A stretch of 64,000 bases of DNA, taken from Bacteroidota bacterium (GTDB lineage Bacteria; Bacteroidota; Bacteroidia; Bacteroidales; Porphyromonadaceae). This document shows, in pieces, positions 1 through 7,657 of this stretch. The stretch covers positions 1-64,000 of the forward strand of contig JAEWDZ010000004.1 of NCBI GenBank assembly GCA_023389855.1, given 5' to 3'. A program made the translations under genes and the position numbers. Each line of letters opens with the position of its first letter. Positions within the stretch are counted from its first letter, which is position 1. The notes under the pieces were generated by a model that worked only from the letters and a program-made list of their open reading frames with translations, ran no database searches and was not told the DNA's origin.

Positions 1-289
1 CTCTTCGTTACCATTAGAGAAATAGACTAACGATTTGGTAACGGAACATCTGCACAAATCCACATCTTCTGCACTTTTCCCCTCTGTGCAAACCATAGAG
101 ATATGGTGCAAATCCCTCTCATTTCCACTTGCTTACATTCAATCTTCCCCCTAATACCCTTTACTCGGATAGTTGCATAGAAGTTTTTTTCTTATTGTAC
201 GCTATATCATCATTGCATAGCTATATACATATAAAACGTATACCTATATTATGGTATTGGATGGAAGTCTATCACCCTATATATTGTGA
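1..289. other. Intergenic region upstream of flavodoxin with clustered TGCAC/GTGCA repeats
   Basis: No convincing gene lies here. The pentamer TGCAC or its complement GTGCA occurs four times in 60 bp, at 51-55, 70-74, 86-90 and 106-110. The last two are part of a direct repeat GTGCAAA spaced exactly 20 bp. They flank a small inverted repeat, ACCAT at 92-96 and ATGGT at 103-107. A separate inverted pair, CGTTACC and GGTAACG, lies near 7-43. A TACCTA hexamer at 241-246 matches the motif seen upstream of hmuY and of the ferredoxin. The repeats could be an operator for the flavodoxin or the tail of an unseen upstream gene. Confidence 0.5.
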
Positions 290-320
290 TTGTGTAAAAA
301 AAAGTATTACACTACCTTTG
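290..320 (+). promoter_or_regulatory. Bacteroidetes-type promoter of the first flavodoxin
   Basis: TTG at 290-292 is followed after 20 nt by TACCTTTG at 313-320, which fits the TTTG-N19/20-TAnnTTTG consensus of the Bacteroidetes primary sigma factor. The predicted start of transcription is about 325, leaving a leader of roughly 30 nt before the ATG at 357. Confidence 0.75.
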
Positions 321-356
321 CAAGCGAATAAGAACTTAAATTATTGAACTAACAAA

Positions 357-860
357 ATGAGTAAAATTGGTATTTTCTTCGGATCTTCTTCAGGTACTAC
401 TGAAGATGTAGCAAATCAGGTAGCAAGCCGTATGGGCGTAGATGCAGCTGACGTACACAATGTAGCTGATGCCGATGCTGCTGCTATGGCAAATTATGAC
501 GTACTTCTCTTAGGTTCTTCTACCTGGGGTATGGGAGATCTGCAAGACGATTGGGAAAGTTTCCTTCCTAATGCTGCTGCTCAAAATCTTTGCGGTAAAA
601 AAGTAGCCCTCTTTGGCTGTGGTGATTCTTCTTCTTATAGCGATACTTTCTGCGACGCTCTCGCTACCATCAAGCAAGAACTTGCCAATACTGGCTGCAG
701 CTTTATCGGTGCTTACGCTCCCGAAGACTATAGCTACGACGATACTCGCTGTCTAGAAGACGGTAAATTGATTGGTTTGCTCATTGACGAAATCAACGAA
801 AGCGACAAGACGGGCGATCGTCTCGACGTATGGGTTGATGCTGTTAAGAGTGCGATGTAA
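357..860 (+). CDS. fldA: Flavodoxin (first copy)
   Basis: This is a 167-residue long-chain flavodoxin, a cytoplasmic FMN electron carrier that can replace ferredoxin when iron is scarce. The phosphate-binding loop GSSSGTTEDVA is at residues 9-19. The flavin-stacking loops are GSSTWGMGDLQDDW near 53-66 and GCGDSSSYSDTFCDA near 87-101. The start follows a clear promoter at 290-320. A second flavodoxin of the same length, similar over its whole length, lies at 23941-24444. The codons look strongly biased, as in a highly expressed gene. It is followed by a terminator-like hairpin and then by its usual Bacteroidetes neighbour, a DUF2023 protein. The assignment to the family is secure; its physiological partner is not visible. 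Confidence 0.95.
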   Translation: MSKIGIFFGSSSGTTEDVANQVASRMGVDAADVHNVADADAAAMANYDVLLLGSSTWGMGDLQDDWESFLPNAAAQNLCGKKVALFGCGDSSSYSDTFCDALATIKQELANTGCSFIGAYAPEDYSYDDTRCLEDGKLIGLLIDEINESDKTGDRLDVWVDAVKSAM

Positions 861-887
861 TTTCATTAAATAGCATACATAATAATT

Positions 888-933
888 GGGGGATGCTTAG
901 AGATCATCTCTTTCGTCCCCCCTCACTTTTTTT
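888..933 (+). terminator. Hairpin terminator or attenuator after flavodoxin
   Basis: GGGGGATG at 888-895 pairs with CGTCCCCC at 914-921 (one wobble), followed by a T-run at 927-933. The DUF2023 gene starts only 22 nt later in the same direction, so this probably reduces rather than abolishes read-through, giving more flavodoxin than DUF2023 protein. Confidence 0.75.
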
Positions 934-954
934 CTTTCTTTAAGGATTTAAATT

Positions 955-1344
955 ATGAGCCCTATAATATCCTTGCACGATGTTCAAGACCCTGATCTGA
1001 AGGTGCTTTCTCATCTTATATATGAGTATGAAAAGGGTGTGCGTAATTTGGTCCTTTATACGATGCCCAGGCGTTTATTTCCATTAGTAAAGGCAAAGAT
1101 GGATCATCGCGAGATTGATTACTTTGTATTGCCTGTAAATAACCGCGAAAATATGAATCTTTTCTTCGGGCAGAAAGATTGTCTTACTACTATTCAAAGT
1201 ATATTACAAAACAAACCTTTGGAGAGCCTTTCTCCCGAGGAAGATTTTATGTTGGGTATTTTATTGGGCTACGAGATGTGCCGTCAATGTCAGCGTTATC
1301 AGAAACAAAAAGCTACCTTAAACAAGAGTACCTCTATTATATGA
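955..1344 (+). CDS. DUF2023 family protein next to flavodoxin
   Basis: This 129-residue soluble protein has no signal peptide or membrane segment. It looks like DUF2023, a small Bacteroidetes family of unknown function usually encoded just downstream of a flavodoxin, as here. Visible features are a charged N-terminal half, a PLVKAKMDHREIDYFVLPV segment near residues 44-62, and a C-terminal CRQCQRYQ stretch whose paired cysteines could bind metal or be redox active. The conserved pairing suggests a role in flavodoxin maturation, regulation or electron transfer, but this is inferred from context only. The family call is from memory of the family and its neighbourhood, and no reaction can be named. 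Confidence 0.75.
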   Translation: MSPIISLHDVQDPDLKVLSHLIYEYEKGVRNLVLYTMPRRLFPLVKAKMDHREIDYFVLPVNNRENMNLFFGQKDCLTTIQSILQNKPLESLSPEEDFMLGILLGYEMCRQCQRYQKQKATLNKSTSII

Positions 1345-1507
1345 TTGTGATGTAGCGTACTTTCTCTGTCGCTACAAAGAATTGCTCAACGTCACTAATC
1401 TTTTATCTACGGATTTTTATCTACAGACCTCTTTGGTATTTCCTTTTCTTCTTTCTATTCTCTTGCGTCAAATCTTAGGGGCCTTTTCTTCGCCATGCAG
1501 CTATCTC

Positions 1508-1538
1508 TTTAGGATATCGCAATCTTTTTGTATCTTTG
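1508..1538 (+). promoter_or_regulatory. Promoter of the pyrK-to-ROK operon
   Basis: TATCTTTG at 1531-1538 matches the -7 consensus. A TTT at 1508-1510 is 20 nt upstream and is an imperfect -33 element. The leader to the pyrK ATG at 1562 would be about 20 nt. Confidence 0.6.
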
Positions 1539-1561
1539 CGATGGAATAAGCGTTAGAAGAG

Positions 1562-2341
1562 ATGAAGCAAAATCAATACAAAGCTGTATTACTACGAAAG
1601 GAAACGCTTGCTAAGGGACATTACTATACCCTTCGATTAAAACTCGATACAGATGATGTGCAGTCCCCCCTCCCAGGACAGTTTGTACAGCTCAAAGCAG
1701 ATTGTCCAGGAGTGTTGCTTAGGAGGCCTATTTCCATTGCTAATTATGATCCTAATCGTGCAGAACTCCTGTTGCTTATTCAGGTCGTGGGCAAAGCTAC
1801 TCGCTACTGGCATACTTTGCCTGAGGGTGCTACACTTGACCTAATTGCTCCTTTGGGCAATGCCTTCAATACAACACCATCATTTGTGGGAGCTAAACCT
1901 TTGTTAGTAGGTGGAGGGGTCGGTATTGCGCCTATGCTTATGCTGGGAAAGTTCTTTTCTCAGCAGGGCGTACGCCCTACGGTCCTTTGTGGTGCGCGCA
2001 CTTCCGATTTCATTATGTTTGCAGAGGAGTTCTCGGCAATAGGTGATTTCTACTGTACTACTGAGGACGCCTCCCTCGGCGAATCGGGCTTTGTCACAGA
2101 TCATTCAATATGGGAAAAGTCTACTTTTTCCTCACTATATACTTGTGGTCCTTTGCCGATGATGAAGGCTGTTGCTCGGAAAGCAATGCACAAAGGAATA
2201 CCTTGTGAAGTATCGCTTGAGAACAAAATGGCTTGTGGTATTGGTGCCTGCTTATGCTGTGTAGAGCCAACAGTCAAGGGTAATGTGTGCACTTGTACAG
2301 AAGGGCCAGTCTTTCCTATCGAACAATTGCTATGGACGTAG
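1562..2341 (+). CDS. pyrK: Dihydroorotate dehydrogenase B, electron transfer subunit
   Basis: The 259-residue PyrK subunit passes electrons from the PyrD flavin to NAD+ during pyrimidine synthesis. The FAD-binding barrel carries RRPISIANYD near residues 54-63. The NAD-binding region has VGGGVGIAPMLML near 116-128. The C-terminal 2Fe-2S motif CGIGACLCC near 222-230 is followed by a further cysteine pair in NVCTCTEGPVF. The gene overlaps pyrD by 10 nt, as expected for subunits of one complex. It heads a compact run of seven co-directional genes. The family call is secure. Why pyrimidine genes are followed by glycosyltransferases is not explained by sequence; it may be shared transcription only. 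Confidence 0.95.
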   Translation: MKQNQYKAVLLRKETLAKGHYYTLRLKLDTDDVQSPLPGQFVQLKADCPGVLLRRPISIANYDPNRAELLLLIQVVGKATRYWHTLPEGATLDLIAPLGNAFNTTPSFVGAKPLLVGGGVGIAPMLMLGKFFSQQGVRPTVLCGARTSDFIMFAEEFSAIGDFYCTTEDASLGESGFVTDHSIWEKSTFSSLYTCGPLPMMKAVARKAMHKGIPCEVSLENKMACGIGACLCCVEPTVKGNVCTCTEGPVFPIEQLLWT

Positions 2342-3249
2342 ATTTACATGTAGATTTAGGCAAGGGATTGGTCTTAAGCAATCCTGTAATGACGGCATCA
2401 GGGACTTTCGGCTTTGGTTCTGAGTATCTTCCTTTTATGCCGATGGAAGCACTAGGAGGCATTATTGTCAAGGGTACTACTCTTCACCCGCGAGAGGGAA
2501 ACCCTTATCCACGTATGGCAGAAACTCCCTCGGGAATGCTCAATGCAGTGGGATTGCAAAACAAAGGCGTTCATTACTTTGTTGAGCATATCTATCCTCA
2601 AATCAAAGATTTCCAGACTGCAATACTGGTGAATGTTAGCGGATCTACTATTGAAGATTATGCCGAGACCGCACGAATAGTTGCTTCTTTAGAGAATATC
2701 CCTGCCATAGAACTCAATATTTCTTGTCCTAATGTCAAAGAAGGAGGGATGGCCTTTGGTACCTGCGCAGCATCCGCAGCAGAGGTTGTACAGGCTGTAC
2801 GGGCAGTTTATCCTAAGCATTTGATGGTTAAGCTATCGCCTAATGTCACGAATATTGTGGAAATTGCTTTGGCAGCAGAAGAGGCTGGAGCTGATAGTAT
2901 CTCTTTGATTAATACATTATTGGGCATGGCTATCGATATCCATTCCCAGCGTCCTATGCTCAGTACGATCACGGGTGGGCTTTCAGGTCCTGCCGTTAAG
3001 CCTGTGGCCTTACGGATGGTATGGCAGGTAGCGCAGCGGGTGCATGTGCCTGTTGTTGGACTGGGTGGTATTGCCGCTTGGGAAGATGCCGTAGAATTTC
3101 TTTTGGCAGGAGCCAAGGCAGTACAGATAGGAACAGCCAACTTCATTTCGCCTGATATAGCTGTGCGGGTGGCTAGTGGTATTCGATCGTATATGCATCA
3201 ATATGGCTATCGGCAAATAGAAGATATATGCGGAGCCATGAGAACTTAA
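2332..3249 (+). CDS. pyrD: Dihydroorotate dehydrogenase B, catalytic subunit
   Basis: This is the FMN-containing catalytic subunit that oxidises dihydroorotate to orotate and forms a complex with PyrK. I place the start at 2332, giving 305 residues that begin MDVDLHVDLGKGLVLSNPV, instead of the longer frame from 2287. The short form matches the family N-terminus and gives the usual 10-nt overlap with pyrK. Motifs seen are VMTASGTFGFG near the N-terminus, NISCPNVKEGG in the middle with the catalytic cysteine of class 1B enzymes, VKLSPNVT, and the FMN phosphate region VGLGGIAAWEDAVEFLLAGA followed by VQIGTANF. Length is normal for the family. Confidence 0.95.
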   Translation: MDVDLHVDLGKGLVLSNPVMTASGTFGFGSEYLPFMPMEALGGIIVKGTTLHPREGNPYPRMAETPSGMLNAVGLQNKGVHYFVEHIYPQIKDFQTAILVNVSGSTIEDYAETARIVASLENIPAIELNISCPNVKEGGMAFGTCAASAAEVVQAVRAVYPKHLMVKLSPNVTNIVEIALAAEEAGADSISLINTLLGMAIDIHSQRPMLSTITGGLSGPAVKPVALRMVWQVAQRVHVPVVGLGGIAAWEDAVEFLLAGAKAVQIGTANFISPDIAVRVASGIRSYMHQYGYRQIEDICGAMRT

Positions 3250-3258
3250 TTTTTACCT

Positions 3259-3714
3259 ATGAGTATAAAATCAGAAACAACATATCTTTTTGCCACTTCC
3301 TTTAAGGTCCGAGACTACGAATGTGATCTGCAAGGAGTAGTGAACAATGCAAATTACCAGCACTATATGGAGCATAGTCGCCACGAGTTTCTCAATGCTT
3401 TGGGAGAAGATTTTGCAGACTTACATGCGAGAGGGGTAGATATGTTTGTCAGAAATGTTCGTATCGAATATCTAACTGCTTTGCGCAGTGGCGACTCTTT
3501 TATTTCTATGATTGACTGTCATAAGCAGGGTCCAAAACTGATTTTCCAGCAAGATTTATATTTCCCCGATGGCAAAGTCGTCGCTAAGGGATCTGTCGAA
3601 GCTGTAGCAGTAGTCAATCACCGCTTATCCAAGGGAGAGTACTTCGAGGAGTTGGTAAAAAAAGCTGAAAATCTTTTTTCACGATGTGCCAAGGAAAAGT
3701 TCCTCAACTTATAG
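3259..3714 (+). CDS. Acyl-CoA thioesterase, hotdog fold (4HBT type)
   Basis: A 151-residue single-domain hotdog protein. RDYECDLQGVVNNANYQHY near residues 18-36 resembles the YbgC/4-hydroxybenzoyl-CoA thioesterase signature, in which an aspartate or asparagine by the N-terminal helix is catalytic; here the usual D-x-x-G-V-V-x-N pattern reads D-L-Q-G-V-V-N-N. Such enzymes hydrolyse acyl-CoA, but the substrate cannot be read from sequence. It starts 9 nt after pyrD and its last 31 nt overlap the longest frame of the next glycosyltransferase, so it belongs to the same operon. It is cytoplasmic, with no signal peptide. Confidence 0.85.
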   Translation: MSIKSETTYLFATSFKVRDYECDLQGVVNNANYQHYMEHSRHEFLNALGEDFADLHARGVDMFVRNVRIEYLTALRSGDSFISMIDCHKQGPKLIFQQDLYFPDGKVVAKGSVEAVAVVNHRLSKGEYFEELVKKAENLFSRCAKEKFLNL

Positions 3715-4640
3715 CAGGCAACGTGCCCACTCAAGCGCTATTTTTCGGGCATCACGAAGCAGAAAATATCAAAAAAAAAGGCCTCGCTAAAGGGAAAATA
3801 GCCGCTGTGACGATGGTGCGAGGAGACACTTTTTTTATCGCTCGATGGATAGCATATTATGGTGCTCAGTTGGGCTATGATAATGTATACGTCATATTCG
3901 ATGGTGAAGATCAGCAGTTGCCTCCAGATATAGCGCCTTCCTATCATTTTGTTTTTTTGCCGCATATTACGATGCCTCGCGCTGCGGGCGATAAGTATCG
4001 TATTGCTACTATAAACAAAGTCAAAGACGAGTTATTCGGGGTAGGCTACGAAGGGGTGATAGGTGCAGATGCCGATGAATTTTTGCTGTGTGACCCTCAT
4101 ACTTCGGACTCCCTACTACTTTTTTTATTGGGTTTGAAAAACCGCGGTTTTTCTTCCGTTTCTGCTCTGGGGCTTGATCTTGCGGAGAACTGCCGTGTAG
4201 AGGCCCCCTTGGATCCATCTGTTTCTATCTTGGCACAGAGACGCTATGCGGTTTTGTCATCGCGTTATACCAAAGCTTCTGTCATTTTCTCTCCATCACT
4301 TCGATGGGGCTCTGGATTTCATAGGATCAAGGGACACCGATACTACATAGCTTCCTCGCTTTATCTGCTCCATACGGGTTATTGCTCTTCGGCGATAGTT
4401 ACTGCCCGCCTACAAGACGAAACACGCCTGAAGGGGGGCTGGGATCAGCATCTTAATCGACGTTGTAAATCGATTCGACATTCATCTACAAAGCGACCTC
4501 GGATAGGGGATAGGTGGTTGAAGAGAGCACGCACTCTTCAGCAAATTGTTCACCCGATTCATTCGTGGAATAAACCTAAGATGCCTACAACTCCTATTGT
4601 AGTGCAACTCCCCGAACGCTTTAAAACTATACAAATATAA
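3684..4640 (+). CDS. Glycosyltransferase of the GT2/GT92-like class
   Basis: A 318-residue protein with an N-terminal AAVTMVRGDTFFIARWIAYY segment near residues 41-60 and a GADADEFLL motif near residues 126-134. This matches the Glyco_tranf_2_4 class in which D-x-D binds the metal and sugar nucleotide. The C-terminal half is basic and poorly conserved. There is no membrane segment, so it acts on the cytoplasmic face. The start is uncertain: ATG at 3684 overlaps the thioesterase, while an in-frame GTG at 3723 begins after the thioesterase stop and has AGG about 6 nt upstream. Two further glycosyltransferases follow immediately, suggesting shared assembly of a surface glycan such as LPS core. 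The acceptor and sugar are unknown. Confidence 0.8.
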   Translation: MCQGKVPQLIAGNVPTQALFFGHHEAENIKKKGLAKGKIAAVTMVRGDTFFIARWIAYYGAQLGYDNVYVIFDGEDQQLPPDIAPSYHFVFLPHITMPRAAGDKYRIATINKVKDELFGVGYEGVIGADADEFLLCDPHTSDSLLLFLLGLKNRGFSSVSALGLDLAENCRVEAPLDPSVSILAQRRYAVLSSRYTKASVIFSPSLRWGSGFHRIKGHRYYIASSLYLLHTGYCSSAIVTARLQDETRLKGGWDQHLNRRCKSIRHSSTKRPRIGDRWLKRARTLQQIVHPIHSWNKPKMPTTPIVVQLPERFKTIQI

Positions 4641-4649
4641 AATCTGATT

Positions 4650-5714
4650 ATGGCAAAGATTATCTTCATAACAAGAGGCCTTCACGATGGCGGGGGCATA
4701 GAAAGAGTATTAAGCGTGATCGCTTCGGGTTTATCGGAGCGACACCATGAGATAGCTATTGTAGCTTTAGAAAAAAGCGATACGCGCTGTTTCCCCTTAA
4801 ACGACAATGTAGAAGTCCTATATCCGGAGGATTTACCAGGCCTGGGGGCGGTACGTAAATTGAAAAATCTATATGCTACGAGAGAGCCCGATCTCGTCAT
4901 AGCGGTAGGTACGAACCGATCTTATCTCAATGTCGCCGCAGCGGAAGGATATCCTCTTTTGTCATGGGAGCATTTCAATTGTTCTATCAAGTCGCATCCT
5001 TTTCACAATATGAGCCGTCAATTAGCTGCCAAAAAAGGAGGAATAATTACGCTCACGAATGAAGATGCAGATCTCTATCGCAAACGCTTTAAGGCAAAAG
5101 AGGTGTACACACTTTATAATCCTGTCACGCTCCCTTCGGTCAAAAAACGTAACGCCAATAACAAAATAGTTTTAGCTGTAGGAAGGCTTAAAACGCAAAA
5201 AGGCTTTGACCGCTTGCTACGCAGTTGGGCACAAGTCGTGCGTGTTTATCCCGATTGGTTACTTAGGATCGTTGGTAGCGGTCCCAAAGAGGCTAGTCTA
5301 AAGAAACAGGCCGAACGAGCAGGTATCGCTGAATATGTCGAATTTATCCCCTATACCGACGATATTGCTGCCTATTATGAGGATGCTGAAATCTTCGCAT
5401 TGAGTAGTCGATACGAAGGTTTTGCCTTAGTGATGTTGGAGGCGATGTCTGCAGGGTTACCCGTCGTCTCTTATGATATTCCTTTCGGTCTACATGAGTT
5501 GTTGCAAGAGAGTGGAGCAGGCCTTCTTGTAGAAAGCAAGAGTTACAGTGCGTATGCCTATGCCTTGATGAAACTGATCGCCAATGACGTGCTGAGAGAA
5601 GAAATGGCTGTAAAAGCGGAGGAGAAATCGAAAGACTTTACGCTCCCCGTGATATTAGACGCTTGGGAAAAGATGATCGAAGAGGTGACCCACCTGTCGG
5701 AGCATAAAGATTAG
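4650..5714 (+). CDS. Glycosyltransferase, GT4 family
   Basis: A 354-residue GT-B fold retaining glycosyltransferase. The N-terminal domain opens with a GGGIERVLS loop near residues 14-22. The C-terminal nucleotide-sugar domain has VGRLKTQKGFDRLL near residues 177-190 and the E-x7-E region SSRYEGFALVMLEAMSAGLP near residues 252-271, where the two glutamates hold the donor. It starts 9 nt after the preceding glycosyltransferase and ends 14 nt before the next, so the three are one operon. It probably acts in LPS or other surface polysaccharide synthesis at the inner membrane. Donor and acceptor cannot be named from sequence. Confidence 0.9.
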   Translation: MAKIIFITRGLHDGGGIERVLSVIASGLSERHHEIAIVALEKSDTRCFPLNDNVEVLYPEDLPGLGAVRKLKNLYATREPDLVIAVGTNRSYLNVAAAEGYPLLSWEHFNCSIKSHPFHNMSRQLAAKKGGIITLTNEDADLYRKRFKAKEVYTLYNPVTLPSVKKRNANNKIVLAVGRLKTQKGFDRLLRSWAQVVRVYPDWLLRIVGSGPKEASLKKQAERAGIAEYVEFIPYTDDIAAYYEDAEIFALSSRYEGFALVMLEAMSAGLPVVSYDIPFGLHELLQESGAGLLVESKSYSAYAYALMKLIANDVLREEMAVKAEEKSKDFTLPVILDAWEKMIEEVTHLSEHKD

Positions 5715-5728
5715 ACACGAATTTAGAT

Positions 5729-6712
5729 ATGCATCGTATAGACGTTCTTATACCTGTATACAATACTGCTCCTTATCTTGAGCAATGCTTTCGTAGCTTA
5801 CAGCAACAATCATTTACGGATTGGCGTGCCATCGTAGTAGAAGACTGCTCAACCGATGGAAAAAGTGCTCGTCTTTGCGACGAATGGGGTAGCAAAGACC
5901 CGCGTATAGAAGTGCATCACTTGCCTGAAAACAAGGGTATATCCTATGTCCGTCAGGTCCTCGTCGGAAAAAGCTCTGCTCCACTGATTGCTTGGCTGGA
6001 TAGCGACGACTTTTTGGCATCGGATCATCTGTCCTCTTTAGTGAAGATATTAGACGAAGATCCCTCGGTGGACCTTGCCATGTCTGCCTACTTGAAAACG
6101 GATGCCGACGGCAAGGTCATTTCATTGAAAAAATCGTTTTATCCTCCTGGAAAGACCTTTACTCATCCCTATTTACTTCTTCTTAATTTGTACGATCACA
6201 AAATGAAGGCTCATCTATGGAAAGGATTGTATAAAAGGGAGTTGTATCACAATATAACCTTTCCATCTTTCCGCTATTTCGAAGATTATGCCGTGATGCC
6301 CGAACTTCTCGCAAACGCAAAGAAAATGCGCCATACCGGGAGGGCTACTTATTTTTATCGACAACTGACAAATAGTATTGTCCATACGACCACACCAGAG
6401 CATGAGATGAGTTTCTTCAGAGCAACGCTCTTGCGATGTGAGACCTTAGCAAAAACGACTGTTTTTACGGAGAAGCAAAAGAAACTCTTACACTGTTATC
6501 TCGAGCAATTGTTTCTCATAAGATATTATAAAATACGGCAACTGCCCGATTCACCGCTGAAAGAGGCTTATCTATTGGAGATGGAAGATGAATTGAGGAA
6601 ACGCAATTTTACTTATAAGAGAGATTCTTTCTTGAGCTACAAACTGAAAAAACATCTTTATTCCTTCAAAAAAAGATGGGCTAATTTTCTCATTTTTTCT
6701 GGTTATCGATAA
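5729..6712 (+). CDS. Glycosyltransferase, GT2 family
   Basis: A 327-residue inverting GT-A glycosyltransferase. The N-terminus has VLIPVYNTAPYLEQC, a VVEDCSTDG nucleotide-binding loop near residues 35-43, and the metal-binding LDSDDF near residues 91-96. The FEDYAVMPEL segment near residue 188 fits the acceptor-side acidic residues of this family. The C-terminus is lysine- and arginine-rich with aromatic residues, as often seen in enzymes attached to the inner membrane surface. It is the third glycosyltransferase in the run and ends 3 nt before the ROK kinase. The surface glycan made is not identifiable. Confidence 0.9.
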   Translation: MHRIDVLIPVYNTAPYLEQCFRSLQQQSFTDWRAIVVEDCSTDGKSARLCDEWGSKDPRIEVHHLPENKGISYVRQVLVGKSSAPLIAWLDSDDFLASDHLSSLVKILDEDPSVDLAMSAYLKTDADGKVISLKKSFYPPGKTFTHPYLLLLNLYDHKMKAHLWKGLYKRELYHNITFPSFRYFEDYAVMPELLANAKKMRHTGRATYFYRQLTNSIVHTTTPEHEMSFFRATLLRCETLAKTTVFTEKQKKLLHCYLEQLFLIRYYKIRQLPDSPLKEAYLLEMEDELRKRNFTYKRDSFLSYKLKKHLYSFKKRWANFLIFSGYR

Positions 6713-6715
6713 GTT

Positions 6716-7657
6716 ATGTTGTATGCAGGAATAGATATTGGCGGAACGAATACGCTCGTAGGGATCGTAGACGATAAGGGTAAGGTCTGCGCCTACGATT
6801 CTTTTCTAACAAAGGATTATGCTTATAGTATCGATGCATATCTCTCGGCTATTTCCACTGCCTTACTCGAGATGATTCGAGAGCATGCTGCTCATGAAGA
6901 AATCTGTGGAATAGGGATTGGTGCTCCCAATGGAAACTTTTATACTGGTAGCATCGAACATGCAGCTAACCTGCCATGGAAAGAGGATATACCCATAGTA
7001 GATATATTGACCAGAAATACCTCTCTACGCGCAATTCTGACCAACGATGCTAATGCCATAGCCATGGGAGAGATGATTTATGGAGCTGCTAAGCATATGA
7101 AGAATTTCTATGAAATAACTTTGGGTACAGGGGTTGGTAGCGGTATCGTAATAAATGGACAATTAGTCTATGGTCATGATGGCAAGGCTGGAGAATTGGG
7201 GCATGTGCTGGTAGACCTCGATGGCCGTAAATGTGGATGTGGTAGGGTCGGATGCTTAGAGACATACTGCTCAGCAACGGGTTTGGTGCAGACCGCTAAA
7301 GATCTATTAGCTACTACCGATTGCTGTACAAAAAATAAATTGCAGCACCTGACAGCAAGAGATGTGTACGATATGGCTGAAGAAGGTAATCCGTTGGCTC
7401 AGCAAGCTTTTTATGATACGGGGTTTCTTCTGGGGCGAAAATTAGCCGATTTTGCTACGTTTGCTTCTCCCGAAGCGATTATCCTTTTCGGGGGGCTTAC
7501 ACACGCTGAGCACTGGCTATTTGATCCTATGAAAAGAGCCTTTGATATGTATATGCTCAAAGCTATCAGCAAACCCAAACTCATGTTATCCGCATTGAAA
7601 AGTGATAGTGCAGCAATCCTAGGTGCGGCTGCTCTGGCTCACACCCTGCTGGAGTAG
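6716..7657 (+). CDS. ROK family sugar kinase, glucokinase-like
   Basis: A 313-residue ROK-family kinase. ATP phosphate-binding motif GIDIGGTNTLVGIVDD is at residues 5-20 and the catalytic LTNDANAIAMGE at about 101-112. The second glycine-rich segment LGTGVGSGIVINGQ follows near residues 136-149. The zinc site has C-G-C-G-R-x-G-C-x-E-x-Y near residues 173-184, preceded by the ROK histidine in GELGHV. There is no N-terminal helix-turn-helix, so it is a kinase and not a ROK repressor. Likely substrate is glucose or a related hexose or N-acetylhexosamine. It begins 3 nt after the last glycosyltransferase. Its final 39 nt overlap the end of convergent aroC. Confidence 0.92.
   Translation: MLYAGIDIGGTNTLVGIVDDKGKVCAYDSFLTKDYAYSIDAYLSAISTALLEMIREHAAHEEICGIGIGAPNGNFYTGSIEHAANLPWKEDIPIVDILTRNTSLRAILTNDANAIAMGEMIYGAAKHMKNFYEITLGTGVGSGIVINGQLVYGHDGKAGELGHVLVDLDGRKCGCGRVGCLETYCSATGLVQTAKDLLATTDCCTKNKLQHLTARDVYDMAEEGNPLAQQAFYDTGFLLGRKLADFATFASPEAIILFGGLTHAEHWLFDPMKRAFDMYMLKAISKPKLMLSALKSDSAAILGAAALAHTLLE

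Noticed and set aside
129..347. 72-codon frame upstream of flavodoxin 1
   Set aside because: It spans the flavodoxin promoter, has no family look, and ends just before the flavodoxin start.
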